DNA of 64,000 nucleotides, taken from the NCBI GenBank assembly GCA_964404985.1, contig CAYOMD010000003.1:1-64000 (forward strand). Reading direction: 5' to 3'. Shown here in pieces: positions 1 through 8,405 of the stretch. The number at the start of each line of letters is the position of its first letter. The first letter of the stretch is position 1. Source of the DNA: Hankyongella sp964404985. GTDB taxonomy: Bacteria > Pseudomonadota > Alphaproteobacteria > Sphingomonadales > Sphingomonadaceae. Position numbers and translations under genes: made by a program. Under the pieces are notes generated by a model. That model was not told the DNA's origin, did not search any database, and was given only the letters and a program-made list of their open reading frames with translations.

Positions 1-1068
1 CCACATGGTGGCGATCCAGCTGAAGATCTTGATGCCGGTCGGGACCGCGATGATCATCGTGGCAGCGGTGAAGTAAGCCTTGGTGTCAACGCTGAGGCCG
101 GCCGTATACATGTGGTGTGCCCACACGACGAAGCCGACCACCCCGATGCCGACCATGGCATAGGCCATGCCGAGGTAGCCGAACACCGGGCGACGACTGA
201 AGGTCGCGACGATGTGGCTGATGATCCCGAAGCCCGGCAGAATGAGAATATACACTTCCGGGTGGCCGAAGAACCAGAACAGGTGCTGGTACAGCACGGG
301 GTCGCCACCGCCGGCGGGGTCGAAGAAGGTGGTGCCGAAGTTGCGGTCCGTCAGCAGCATGGTGATGGCACCGGCCAGCACCGGCAGCGACAACAGCAGC
401 AGGAAGGCCGTGACCAACACCGACCAAACGAACAGCGGCATCTTGTGCAGGGTCATGCCCGGCGCGCGCATATTCAGGATGGTGGTGATGAAGTTGATAG
501 CACCCAAAATCGAGGATGCGCCGGCCAGGTGCATGGAGAGGATCGCCATATCCATAGCCGGGCCGGGCTGGCCGCTGGTCGAGAGCGGCGCATAGAGTGT
601 CCAGCCGCCACCGACGCCGTTGTAACCGGCAGGACCCTCCACGAACATGGAGGCGAGCAACAGCACGAAGGCCGGGATGATCAGCCAGAAGCTGACATTG
701 TTCATGCGCGGGAACGCCATGTCTGGCGCGCCGATCATGATCGGTACAAACCAGTTGCCGAAGCCGCCGATCATCGCCGGCATCACCATGAAGAAAATCA
801 TGATGAGGCCGTGGGCGGTGATGAACACGTTCCACAGGTGGTAAGCACCATCAAGACTACCGGCCATGCCGGGCAGAATCTGCATGCCCGGCTGCATGAG
901 CTCTTCCCGCATGATCCCGGAGATGCCGCCGCCGATAAGGCCCGCGATCACCGCGAAGATCAGGTAAAGCGTGCCGATATCCTTGTGGTTCGTCGAGAAG
1001 AACCAACGGGTGAAAAATCCGGGCTTCTCGTCGTGCGCATCGCCGTGGGCGTCCGCTGCGTAGGCCAT
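1..1068 (-). CDS. ctaD: Cytochrome c oxidase subunit I, aa3 type (C-terminal part outside window)
   Basis: This is the catalytic subunit of the terminal oxidase, which reduces O2 at heme a3/CuB in the inner membrane and pumps protons. The frame is open from an ATG at 1068 to the window edge (356 residues seen). Visible residues include FSTNHKDIGT near residues 25-33, low-spin heme His86 (TAHGLIM), the CuB ligand motif FGHPEVY with His269, Glu271 and Tyr273, and the His318-His319 pair (WAHHMYTAG). Glu in the HPEVY motif marks an A1-type oxidase. CGGAG lies 9 bases before the ATG. It follows ctaC by 24 bases, the usual order. The last helices lie beyond position 1. Confidence 0.97.
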   Translation of the reverse strand, partial: MAYAADAHGDAHDEKPGFFTRWFFSTNHKDIGTLYLIFAVIAGLIGGGISGIMREELMQPGMQILPGMAGSLDGAYHLWNVFITAHGLIMIFFMVMPAMIGGFGNWFVPIMIGAPDMAFPRMNNVSFWLIIPAFVLLLASMFVEGPAGYNGVGGGWTLYAPLSTSGQPGPAMDMAILSMHLAGASSILGAINFITTILNMRAPGMTLHKMPLFVWSVLVTAFLLLLSLPVLAGAITMLLTDRNFGTTFFDPAGGGDPVLYQHLFWFFGHPEVYILILPGFGIISHIVATFSRRPVFGYLGMAYAMVGIGVVGFVVWAHHMYTAGLSVDTKAYFTAATMIIAVPTGIKIFSWIATMW

Positions 1069-1092
1069 GGTGTGTGACTCCGTAACGTGGTT

Positions 1093-1959
1093 TTATTGCG
1101 CGACGCTGGTCGCGGCGGCGGCAAACTGGTTGGCGGCGGGGACGGATGCGAACTTCGCCTTCGCGACCGCAACCCAGTCTGCGTATTTGTCAGCAGGCAG
1201 AACTTCCATGGCGATCGGCATGAAGCCGTGACGCACGCCGCAGAGTTCCGAACACTGGCCGTAATAGATGCCGGGCCTGTCTGGCGTCTGGAACTGCAAT
1301 TCGTTCAGACGGCCGGGGACGGCATCCATCTTCACCTTGAGTGCCGGCATCGCCCACGAGTGCATGACATCAGCAGCCGTGATGATCAGCTTCACGCGTT
1401 TGCCAGCCGGGACAACCAGGTTGTTGTCAACACCAAGCAGGCGCGGCGCGCCAGCCTTGGCCGCTTCATCATCCGAGAGCATGACCGAGTCGAACGACAG
1501 ATTTTCGGTGTCTGGGTATTCATAGGCCCAATACCACTGGTGCCCGGTTGCCTTGATGGTGAGGTCAACCGGCTTGTTTTCGTACTGCGCGTAAAGCAGG
1601 CGGAACGAGGGTACGGCAATCACCACCAGAATCAGCACCGGCACACCGGTCCAGATCACTTCCAGCAGCGTGTTGTGGGAGATCTTGGAGGGGTTCGGAT
1701 TGGCGGATCGACGGTAGCGCACCGCAATCCACAGCAACAGGCCGAGCACGAACAAGGTGATGACCGTAATGATCGGCATCAGGATGTCATTGTGAAAGGC
1801 CGCCGCCTGATGCGCGATGGCATTGGCGGCCGGTTGCAGGCCCAGGCCCTCTGGTGTCGGCTGGCCGACAAGCGCACCGCCCTCTTCGGCATAAGCGGGC
1901 ACTGCGGTGGCAAGCACACTGGTCGCAGCCAGGGCCAGGCGGCAAAAAAGTTTCGTCAT
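1093..1959 (-). CDS. ctaC: Cytochrome c oxidase subunit II
   Basis: Subunit II takes electrons from cytochrome c at its periplasmic CuA centre and passes them to subunit I. The chosen start (288 residues) opens a signal peptide, MTKLFCRLALAATS, ending in VPAYA. The frame stays open 26 codons further upstream, but that stretch is hydrophilic and would bury the signal. Two membrane helices follow at about residues 58-80 and 100-120, then the GHQWYWAYEYPD segment. The CuA ligands are complete: His200, Cys236, Glu238, Cys240, His244 and Met247, in QCSELCGVRHGFM. It is the first gene of a ctaC-ctaD unit and is divergent from the [2Fe-2S] gene at 2170. Confidence 0.96.
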   Translation of the reverse strand: MTKLFCRLALAATSVLATAVPAYAEEGGALVGQPTPEGLGLQPAANAIAHQAAAFHNDILMPIITVITLFVLGLLLWIAVRYRRSANPNPSKISHNTLLEVIWTGVPVLILVVIAVPSFRLLYAQYENKPVDLTIKATGHQWYWAYEYPDTENLSFDSVMLSDDEAAKAGAPRLLGVDNNLVVPAGKRVKLIITAADVMHSWAMPALKVKMDAVPGRLNELQFQTPDRPGIYYGQCSELCGVRHGFMPIAMEVLPADKYADWVAVAKAKFASVPAANQFAAAATSVAQ

Positions 1960-2169
1960 CAGCTTCGTCTCGATGCCTGTTTGTCGTTGATATCGATCAA
2001 GTTGCGCCGTTATAGGCGGCTCATCCGGTCGCAGCAAGCGGCCAGCTTGCCGCAGTGGAACAATTTGCCGGGCGCTTTGTGTGGAATTGTACGGCGTAAT
2101 TCCTGGCTACACACTATCAATCGCAGGCGTGATGACGTTAGATACTTCCATGCACTGTCAAGCGACCCG

Positions 2170-2670
2170 ATGACCAAGCTCATCCTCAACGGCCAGCCGG
2201 TCGACTTCCTGCTCGATCCGCAAACCCCCCTGCTCTGGGCGCTGCGCGACACCGCGAACCTGACCGGCACCAAATATGGCTGTGGCAAAGGCTATTGCGG
2301 GGCCTGCACCGTGATGGTCGACAAAGTTGCGCTGCGATCCTGCCAGGTGCCACTGGAGGCCGTTGCCGGAACCGAGGTGGTGACCATCGAAGGCTTTGCC
2401 GCCACTTCGGACCATCCGGTCCAGCGTGCCTGGCTTCAGCTACAGGTTCCACAGTGCGGCTACTGCATGCCGGGCATGATCATGGCGGCGGTCGCCCTGC
2501 TGGAAGACCAGCCGGAGCCGAGTGCGGCCGACATCGAGGAGCAAATCACCAATTTATGCCGCTGCGGCACATATCCGCGGGTCCGGCGCGCCATCCTGCT
2601 GGCAGCCGAGATCAAGGCCCGCGCTCAAGAGGAGACGTCCGATATTCCGGCAGTAGATACGGAAAATTAA
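2170..2670 (+). CDS. Orphan [2Fe-2S] subunit of xanthine-oxidase-family type (IorA/CoxS-like)
   Basis: This 166-residue protein carries two [2Fe-2S] centres. The plant-type cluster has Cys38, Cys43, Cys46 and Cys58 (GCGKGYCGAC), and the second has Cys96, Cys99, Cys130 and Cys132 (QCGYC and NLCRCGTY). It matches the small electron-transfer subunit of molybdenum hydroxylases such as isoquinoline 1-oxidoreductase. The family normally pairs with a molybdopterin large subunit encoded next door, but none is present here: the next plus-strand gene is a membrane protein and the other neighbour is divergent ctaC. The frame is open far upstream through the ctaC antisense, so the ATG at 2170 was chosen because the family N-terminus (MTKLILNGQPV) starts there. 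The partner and substrate are unknown. Confidence 0.88.
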   Translation: MTKLILNGQPVDFLLDPQTPLLWALRDTANLTGTKYGCGKGYCGACTVMVDKVALRSCQVPLEAVAGTEVVTIEGFAATSDHPVQRAWLQLQVPQCGYCMPGMIMAAVALLEDQPEPSAADIEEQITNLCRCGTYPRVRRAILLAAEIKARAQEETSDIPAVDTEN

Positions 2671-2780
2671 CCACAATCAGCAGAAACGCTTGTGGAACAA
2701 TTTTCGTAATACGCTAAAGTGCAAGCGCGTCGCACCTGCTGGCGTGTAGATACCGTTCGACTTTGGGATAAGAGTTTCCG

Positions 2781-3587
2781 ATGAACGCGGCCTCGCCTGA
2801 TCAGTTCCTGCGACCGCCGATCATGGATCGCCTCCTGACGGCGATTTCCGCCGGCTTGGCGCTGACGGCCCTGCTCGGCTCGGCACTTTTCACGTTGTTC
2901 TACGGACATAGGCTCTCCAAACCGAACTTCATCGGCGGTCTGGTCTGGCTGCAGTTCATCATCCTTCTGCTCTGGGGTGTTCTGATGCTGCGGTACCGCC
3001 GCCTGCCGGAGGAGGACTCGCTGAACAGCATTCTGGTACGCCGGGGCGGCAGCCTGGTGACGGCAGCCTATGCCGGGATTTCTGTACTATGGATGGCCTT
3101 TGCGCTCAGCCAAGCCTCCCACACCATGATCTTCAACATCCACTGGACATCGCAGTTGGCCCTGATGACGCTGTATGCCTTTGTCATGGGGCCACGGTTT
3201 TTGCGGTTCCCCATGCCGGAGAGCCAGCGCGGCTCCGGTCCTGCAGCCATCGCGATACGGCGGCGGGACGAGATGCTGCAATATCTGGACAATATCCGTC
3301 AGTCGGCGTGGATGAACGCCTTTGCGGCAGGCTCGACCGGTGCCAGATTGCGCATTGCGCTCGGCTGGTGGCACGAGGAACTGATGGTCGGCTTGCAGCT
3401 CAGTCATTTGCTGATGGCGGATCAGCGCGTCCATTTCGTGTTCGATGAATGCCGGCGGGAGACCGATTATCTCGCCGGACTGGCCGACCGCAACGAACAG
3501 GACGAGCGCGCCTTGCTGGATGCCGAGCGCCGTGTGCTTTCAGCCCTCGACCATCTGGTGAAGCTGATCCCGCAGCTGCCGTCCTGA
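2781..3587 (+). CDS. Unknown four-helix membrane protein
   Basis: I do not recognise this family. The 268-residue protein has four likely membrane helices (about 18-40, 50-72, 90-113 and 121-142). A cytoplasmic C-terminal half of about 125 residues follows; it is charged and helical, rich in Arg, Glu and Leu, and may be a coiled coil. GATAAGAG lies about 9 bases before the ATG at 2781; a second Met at residue 15 is possible. It stands alone on the plus strand after the [2Fe-2S] gene and converges on rplQ, sharing a bidirectional terminator with it. Confidence 0.7.
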   Translation: MNAASPDQFLRPPIMDRLLTAISAGLALTALLGSALFTLFYGHRLSKPNFIGGLVWLQFIILLLWGVLMLRYRRLPEEDSLNSILVRRGGSLVTAAYAGISVLWMAFALSQASHTMIFNIHWTSQLALMTLYAFVMGPRFLRFPMPESQRGSGPAAIAIRRRDEMLQYLDNIRQSAWMNAFAAGSTGARLRIALGWWHEELMVGLQLSHLLMADQRVHFVFDECRRETDYLAGLADRNEQDERALLDAERRVLSALDHLVKLIPQLPS

Positions 3588-3593
3588 CAGACA

Positions 3594-3620
3594 AAAGGCC
3601 GGCGACAGGCACCGGCCTTT
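3594..3620 (-). terminator. Bidirectional terminator between rplQ and the membrane-protein gene
   Basis: A perfect 9-bp stem (AAAGGCCGG at 3594-3602 with CCGGCCTTT at 3612-3620) encloses a 9-base loop. On the minus strand it is followed by TTTTGTC, a good intrinsic terminator for the end of the ribosomal/rpoA super-operon. The same stem can end the plus-strand gene that stops at 3587. Confidence 0.75.
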
Positions 3621-3644
3621 CCAAGCAATCAGATTATTCTGCTG

Positions 3645-4055
3645 TTATGCATCATCCGACGATGCGACCGGACCGGAGTCCTGGCCCTTGGCGGACGGAT
3701 CACGGTCAACGAATTCGATGATGCCCATCGCTGCCGCATCGGACGCGCGAAAGCCCATCTTCAGAACGCGGGTATACCCACCACTGCGGCTGGTATAACG
3801 CGGGCCGATGACAGCGAACAGCTTCTCGACCTGATCAAGGTCGCCGATGCGCGCAATTGCCAGGCGCCGGTTGGCCAAGCCACCGTGCTTGGCGAGCGTC
3901 ACCAGCTTCTCGACGTAGGGGCGCAGTTCCTTCGCCTTTGGCAAAGTGGTCTTGATCTGCTCATGCTTGATAAGGGCCGCCGCCATATTACGGAACATCG
4001 CGGTGCGGTGTGCTGTGGTACGGCCGAGTTTGCGGCCAGCAACGCCGTGTTTCAT
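3645..4055 (-). CDS. rplQ: Ribosomal protein bL17
   Basis: L17 of the large subunit, 136 residues, with the typical N-terminus MKHGVAGRKLGRTTAHR. The C-terminal tail after residue 118 is acidic and low in complexity, common in alphaproteobacteria. AGGAGTG lies 5 bases before the ATG. It is the last gene of the alpha operon. It is separated from rpoA by 250 bases holding two large inverted repeats, far more than the usual short spacer, so its expression may be uncoupled from rpoA. Confidence 0.97.
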   Translation of the reverse strand: MKHGVAGRKLGRTTAHRTAMFRNMAAALIKHEQIKTTLPKAKELRPYVEKLVTLAKHGGLANRRLAIARIGDLDQVEKLFAVIGPRYTSRSGGYTRVLKMGFRASDAAAMGIIEFVDRDPSAKGQDSGPVASSDDA

Positions 4056-4140
4056 GGTTCACTCCTGTTCGTTCAGGGGCCGTATCAGGTACCCCGGACC
4101 AGGCCCGGCAGGCGACGAGCCGAAAAAACAGCCTGCAGAT

Positions 4141-4215
4141 CTAGTGTTCAGAATCTGAAATCCATTATAGCCGATATAGAGCTCGATTGGATTTCATATT
4201 CGATAAGAACACTAG
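4141..4215. repeat. Long imperfect palindrome, unit 1, in the rpoA-rplQ gap
   Basis: The left arm 4141-4164 pairs with 4188-4215. CTAGTGTTC matches GAACACTAG (4207-4215) exactly and TGAAATCCA (4156-4164) matches TGGATTTCA (4188-4196) exactly, with one mismatch and a few unpaired bases between. The 23-base loop holds a smaller dyad. The right arm closely resembles a sequence at 24511-24540 in front of bolA, so this looks like a member of a dispersed palindromic repeat family. Confidence 0.7.
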
Positions 4216-4228
4216 CAATTCATTGTTT

Positions 4229-4304
4229 TAGTGTCGTTTTTTTATTCGAAGTTCGCTTTAGAGCACTATAATCTCGTGGAGCGAACTTCGAATCTGCGAC
4301 ACTA
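4229..4304. repeat. Long palindrome, unit 2, overlapping the end of the rpoA-rplQ gap
   Basis: ATTCGAAGTTCGCT at 4244-4257 is exactly complementary to AGCGAACTTCGAAT at 4280-4293 (14 bp). An outer pair extends it, TAGTGTCG (4229-4236) with CGACACTA (4297-4304), across an unpaired T-run. It ends one base from the rpoA stop codon. No U-run follows on the minus strand, so it does not look like a simple terminator. The core GAACTTCGAATC recurs with one change at 24546-24557. Confidence 0.72.
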
Positions 4305-4305
4305 T

Positions 4306-5325
4306 CTAGAATTCCTGTTCGAGCTTCTTGGCCAGATCTTCAATATTCTCGGGCGGCCAGCCGGGAATTTCCATTCCCAGACGCAGGCCCATGGATTGCA
4401 GCACTTCCTTGATCTCGTTCAGCGATTTACGACCGAAGTTCGGGGTGCGCAGCATCTCGGCCTCGGTCTTCTGAACCAGGTCGCCGATATAGATGATATT
4501 GTCGTTCTTGAGGCAGTTGGCAGAGCGCACGGAAAGTTCCAGCTCGTCCACCTTCTTCAGGAGGTAGCGGTTCAGTGACGGCGTTTCCTCCTCGGTTACC
4601 GCAACATGAATCTGCGGCTCCTCGAAGTTGATGAACAGCTGCAACTGGTCCTGCAGGATACGCGCCGAATACGCCACCGCCTCTTCCGGCGACACCGTGC
4701 CGTCGGTCTCCACCGTCAGCGTCAGCTTGTCGTAATCGAGTTCCTGGCCAACCCGGGTCGGCTCCACCTTGTAAGCGACCTGACGAACCGGCGAATACAG
4801 GGCATCGATCGGGATCAGGCCGATCGGCGCATCTGCCGGGCGGTTGGCTACCGAGGGCACATAGCCCTTGCCGGTGTCAACCGTCAGTTCCATGTTGAAG
4901 GTAGCCCCTTCATCAAGCGTGCAGATCACGAGGTCCGGGTTGCGAATCTCGATATTGGCGACCTGGGTAATCTGGCCGGCGCGCACTTCGCCCGGGCCTG
5001 TGGCGGTCAATTGCAGGCGCTTGGGTCCTTCGGATGACATCTGGATCGCCAGTTGCTTGATGTTCAGCACGATGTCCGTCACGTCCTCGCGCACGCCGGG
5101 GATGGACGAGAATTCATGCAGCACGCCATCAATCTTGACCGCCGTGACAGCCGCGCCTTGCAACGAGGACAACAGAACCCGACGCAACGAATTGCCCAGA
5201 GTCATGCCGAAGCCACGCTCCAGCGGTTCAGCCAGGAACGTCGCCTTGCGACCGTTGCGGTCGGCGTCCTTGATCTCGAGGCTGGAGGGCTTCTTCAGTT
5301 CTTGCCAGTTCTTCGCAATCAGCAT
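4306..5325 (-). CDS. rpoA: RNA polymerase alpha subunit
   Basis: Alpha dimerises to start core polymerase assembly, and its C-terminal domain contacts UP elements and activators. The 339 residues show both domains: the N-terminal assembly domain (about 20-235, including PLERGFGMTLGNSLRRVLLSS) and the C-terminal helix-hairpin-helix domain (about 255-325, RSANCLKNDNIIYIGDLV and GRKSLNEIKEVL). It lies downstream of rpsK in the alpha operon with an 83-base gap. Length and motifs are normal. Confidence 0.98.
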   Translation of the reverse strand: MLIAKNWQELKKPSSLEIKDADRNGRKATFLAEPLERGFGMTLGNSLRRVLLSSLQGAAVTAVKIDGVLHEFSSIPGVREDVTDIVLNIKQLAIQMSSEGPKRLQLTATGPGEVRAGQITQVANIEIRNPDLVICTLDEGATFNMELTVDTGKGYVPSVANRPADAPIGLIPIDALYSPVRQVAYKVEPTRVGQELDYDKLTLTVETDGTVSPEEAVAYSARILQDQLQLFINFEEPQIHVAVTEEETPSLNRYLLKKVDELELSVRSANCLKNDNIIYIGDLVQKTEAEMLRTPNFGRKSLNEIKEVLQSMGLRLGMEIPGWPPENIEDLAKKLEQEF

Positions 5326-5408
5326 CAGGGGATGACCTTCGCAATTATCGAACGGCCAGGGCGGCCGATCAGTCTACCGGAGACAGGGGAACCGTGCAGG
5401 AGCGCGGA

Positions 5409-5804
5409 TCAGACGCGACGGCGCTTGGGCGGACGGCAGCCGTTGTGAGGGATCGGGGTAACATCACGGATCGAGGTGATGGTGAATCCCACGGCCTGCA
5501 GGGCGCGCAGCGCAGACTCGCGGCCCGAACCCGGACCACGCACTTCCACTTCCAGGGTACGCACCCCATGCTCCTGCGCCTTGCGGCCGGCGTCTTCGGC
5601 GGCCATCTGGGCGGCGTAGGGGGTCGACTTGCGCGAGCCCTTGAAGCCCATCTGACCAGACGAGGACCAGGAGATCGCATTGCCCTGGGCGTCGGTGATC
5701 GTGATCATGGTGTTGTTGAACGAAGCGTTCACGTGGGCAACGCCGTTCGTGATGTTCTTGCGCTCGCGCCGCTTGACGCGGCCTTGGGTCGTATCGCGTG
5801 CCAT
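5409..5804 (-). CDS. rpsK: Ribosomal protein uS11
   Basis: S11 of the small-subunit platform, 131 residues, with the conserved RRERKNITNGVAHVNASFNN start of the fold and the C-terminal RDVTPIPHNGCRPPKRRRV. It lies 36 bases after rpsM in the order rpsM-rpsK-rpoA-rplQ, normal for the alpha operon. There is no rpsD here, as is usual in alphaproteobacteria. Confidence 0.98.
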   Translation of the reverse strand: MARDTTQGRVKRRERKNITNGVAHVNASFNNTMITITDAQGNAISWSSSGQMGFKGSRKSTPYAAQMAAEDAGRKAQEHGVRTLEVEVRGPGSGRESALRALQAVGFTITSIRDVTPIPHNGCRPPKRRRV

Positions 5805-5840
5805 GGTCTGGTTCCTTGTTCCGCCGCCGCTCAGTCGGGC

Positions 5841-6209
5841 TTACTTCTTCTTGCCGGCGATCGGCTTGGCCTTACCCTTGCGGGTGCGGGCATTGGTGTG
5901 GGTGCGCTGACCGCGCACAGGCAGGCCTTTGCGATGACGCAGACCGCGATAGCAGGCCAGGTCCATCAGGCGCTTGATGTTCATGGAGACCTGGCGACGC
6001 AGATCACCTTCCACCGTGTAGTTGGCGTCAATGATTTCACGCAGCTGCACAATTTCACTGTCGGTCAGTTCATGGACGCGGCGTTCACGCGGGAACCCCA
6101 TCTTGGCGCAGATTTCTCTGGCCGTCCGTGGCCCAACGCCATGAATATAGGTAAGCGCGATTTCAATGCGCTTTGCCGTGGGAATATTGACGCCTGCAAT
6201 CCGTGCCAC
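5841..6209 (-). CDS. rpsM: Ribosomal protein uS13
   Basis: S13 of the small-subunit head, 122 residues, with VARIAGVNIPTAKRIEIAL at the N-terminus, the GLRHRKGLPVRGQRTHTNART motif and a basic tail. The frame is open to 6308, but the start is the GTG at 6209: GAAGGAGA sits 8 bases upstream on the minus strand and the family N-terminus begins exactly there. The 172-base gap to adk holds no rpmJ, which often lies here in other bacteria. Confidence 0.96.
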   Translation of the reverse strand: MARIAGVNIPTAKRIEIALTYIHGVGPRTAREICAKMGFPRERRVHELTDSEIVQLREIIDANYTVEGDLRRQVSMNIKRLMDLACYRGLRHRKGLPVRGQRTHTNARTRKGKAKPIAGKKK

Positions 6210-6381
6210 CGCCCGGTCTCCTTCAAATCCGTATCTTGCCTTGCGAACCACACCATCGGAGCGGACGGAGCCGCCAGATGATGGGATAGCACGGGAGTAC
6301 CCCAACAAACCGATTCGGAAAGCGACGCACTATATGGTGCAACGCCGTCCAGTCAATTCCAAAAGCCGCCAGCGCCCAATA

Positions 6382-7044
6382 TTACGCGCTGGTAGCACGC
6401 TCATCCAGTATCATCACGATCTGGCTGTAAACCGCATCGATCTCCGCCATGCCGTCGACGTTGCGCACCAGGCCGCGCTGACCATAATGATCGGCAATCG
6501 GTGCCGTCTTGGCGTGATATTCAGCCAGACGGGCCCGTACCGTGTCTGCATTGTCGTCAGGCCGGCGTTTGAACGTCGTACCGCCACAAGTATCGCACAC
6601 GCCATCCTGCTTGGGCTGCTTGTAACGGTCGTGGTAGCCCTCGCCGCAAGTGGCGCACGCGTAACGGCCGGTAATCCGGTCGACCAGTGCCTCTTCATCC
6701 ACCGTCAAAGCAATCACCGCGCCCAGCCGCAGCCCCTTGTCTGCCAGCAGGCTGTCCAGCGCATCGGCCTGGGCTGTGGTGCGCGGGAACCCATCGAATA
6801 TAGCGCCCTTGGCGACATCTGGCTGGTCAAGGCGCTCCGAAATGATGCCGATCACGACATCGTCCGGCACGAGTTGCCCGGCATCCATGATGGCCTTGGC
6901 GCGCAGGCCAACCGGAGACCCGGCTGCGACGGCCGCACGCAGCATATCGCCGGTCGACAGTTGTACCATGCCGCGCTCTGCGACCAGGCGCTGCGCCTGA
7001 GTGCCCTTCCCCGCACCCGGCGGGCCCAGCAAGATGATGTTCAT
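6382..7044 (-). CDS. adk: Adenylate kinase, zinc-binding long form
   Basis: Interconverts ATP + AMP and 2 ADP in the cytosol. The P-loop GPPGAGKGT is at residues 7-15 and the NMP site LSTGDMLR at 29-36. The LID domain carries four cysteines (130, 133, 150 and 153; CATC and CDTC) that form a structural zinc site as in Gram-positive enzymes. The 220-residue length is normal for the long form. Its ATG overlaps the secY stop by 4 bases (ATGA), indicating translational coupling, the standard alphaproteobacterial secY-adk order. Confidence 0.98.
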   Translation of the reverse strand: MNIILLGPPGAGKGTQAQRLVAERGMVQLSTGDMLRAAVAAGSPVGLRAKAIMDAGQLVPDDVVIGIISERLDQPDVAKGAIFDGFPRTTAQADALDSLLADKGLRLGAVIALTVDEEALVDRITGRYACATCGEGYHDRYKQPKQDGVCDTCGGTTFKRRPDDNADTVRARLAEYHAKTAPIADHYGQRGLVRNVDGMAEIDAVYSQIVMILDERATSA

Positions 7045-8402
7045 CGGCGGCCTCCCCCGGATGGGCCACCCCGCAGACGGGAGCGCTTGAGCAGCCCCTC
7101 ATATTGATGCGCCAGCAGATGGCCTTGAATCTGCGCAACCGTGTCCATGGTGACATTCACGACAATCAGCAGACTGGTACCGCCGAACAGGAAGCCGACG
7201 CCAAGGCCCGCGATAATCCATTCAGGCACCAGACAGATCGCGGCGAGATACAGGGCACCGATCAGGGTGATGCGATCCAGCACATATTCCAGATATTCCG
7301 CTGTCTTCTGACCTGGGCGAATACCGGGAATGAACCCGCCGTAGCGCTTGAGGTTATCTGCAGTCTCCACCGGGTCAAACACAATGCCGGTATAGAGGAA
7401 GCAGAAGAAGATGATCCCGCCGCCGTACAGCAGCATATACAGCGGCTGGCCGTGGCCGAGCATGGCGATGGTGGTCTCAAGCCAGGCAGGGCCGGACGTA
7501 CCGGCAAACTGCGCGATGGTCAGCGGCATCAACAGGATGGACGAGGCAAAAATCGGCGGAATGACCCCGGCGGTATTGAGCTTGAGCGGCAGATGCGAAC
7601 TGTCGCCCTGGCTCATGCGGTTGCCGACCTGCCGCTTAGGATACTGGATCAGCACCCGGCGCTGCGCGCGTTCCATGAACACGATACCGGCGATCACGGC
7701 GACCACGCCAAGCATGATGGCGATAATGGCAAAGCCCGAGAGCGCGCCCTGGCGGCCAAGCTCGAACATCTGGGTCAGCGCCCCTGGCAGCGTCGCCACG
7801 ATCCCGGCCATGATGATGAGCGAGATGCCATTGCCAATCCCCCGGCTGGTGATCTGCTCACCCAGCCACATCAGGAACAGGGTCCCGCCCAGCAGGGTGA
7901 TGACCGTCGTGAACTGGAAGAACACACCCGGCTGGATGACAGCACTGATGCCGTCGGACGCACCCCATTGTTCCAGCCCGCGCGAAATCGAATAGGCCTG
8001 CACGATGGTCAGGAACACCGTACCTATACGGGTATACTGGTTCAGCTTCTTGCGACCGCTCTCGCCTTCCTTCTTCAGGGCACCGAGTGTCGGCGAGATC
8101 GAGGTGAGCAACTGCACAACAATCGACGCCGTAATGTAGGGCATGATGTTGAGCGCGACGATCGACATGCGCTCAAGACCACCGCCAGAGAACAGGTTGA
8201 CCATGCCGAGGATGCCGCCCGCCGAGCGGTCAAACAGGGTTTTCAACGCCAGCGGATCGATGCCTGGCATCGGCACGAACGTGCACAGGCGAAACACCAG
8301 CAGCGCACCCAGCGTGAACCAGATACGCTGCTTAAGCTCGGTCGCCTTTGAGAAAGCGCCGAAATTGATGTTCTGAGCCAGTTGTTCCGATGCGGATGCC
8401 AT
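7041..8402 (-). CDS. secY: Protein translocase channel SecY
   Basis: The central ten-helix channel of the SecYEG translocon. Its 453 residues show the plug region after helix 1 (GILGMVNLFSGGGLERMSI), the VQLLTSISPTL segment and the cytoplasmic loop with YPKRQVGNR before helix 7. It lies 3 bases downstream of rplO in the spc operon and is coupled to adk. No irregularities were seen. Confidence 0.98.
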   Translation of the reverse strand: MASASEQLAQNINFGAFSKATELKQRIWFTLGALLVFRLCTFVPMPGIDPLALKTLFDRSAGGILGMVNLFSGGGLERMSIVALNIMPYITASIVVQLLTSISPTLGALKKEGESGRKKLNQYTRIGTVFLTIVQAYSISRGLEQWGASDGISAVIQPGVFFQFTTVITLLGGTLFLMWLGEQITSRGIGNGISLIIMAGIVATLPGALTQMFELGRQGALSGFAIIAIMLGVVAVIAGIVFMERAQRRVLIQYPKRQVGNRMSQGDSSHLPLKLNTAGVIPPIFASSILLMPLTIAQFAGTSGPAWLETTIAMLGHGQPLYMLLYGGGIIFFCFLYTGIVFDPVETADNLKRYGGFIPGIRPGQKTAEYLEYVLDRITLIGALYLAAICLVPEWIIAGLGVGFLFGGTSLLIVVNVTMDTVAQIQGHLLAHQYEGLLKRSRLRGGPSGGGRR

Positions 8403-8405
8403 GCG

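Noticed and set aside
2034..2050. Hairpin GCAAGC-GGCCA-GCTTGC between ctaC and the [2Fe-2S] gene
   Set aside because: Only 6 bp, with no T-run and no clear link to a promoter; could be chance in a GC-rich gap.
5394..6281. Long plus-strand open frames across the ribosomal genes (for example here and 7104-8351)
   Set aside because: They are antisense to clear ribosomal and secY genes; their translations are rich in Arg, His and Gln with no domain, a product of high GC.
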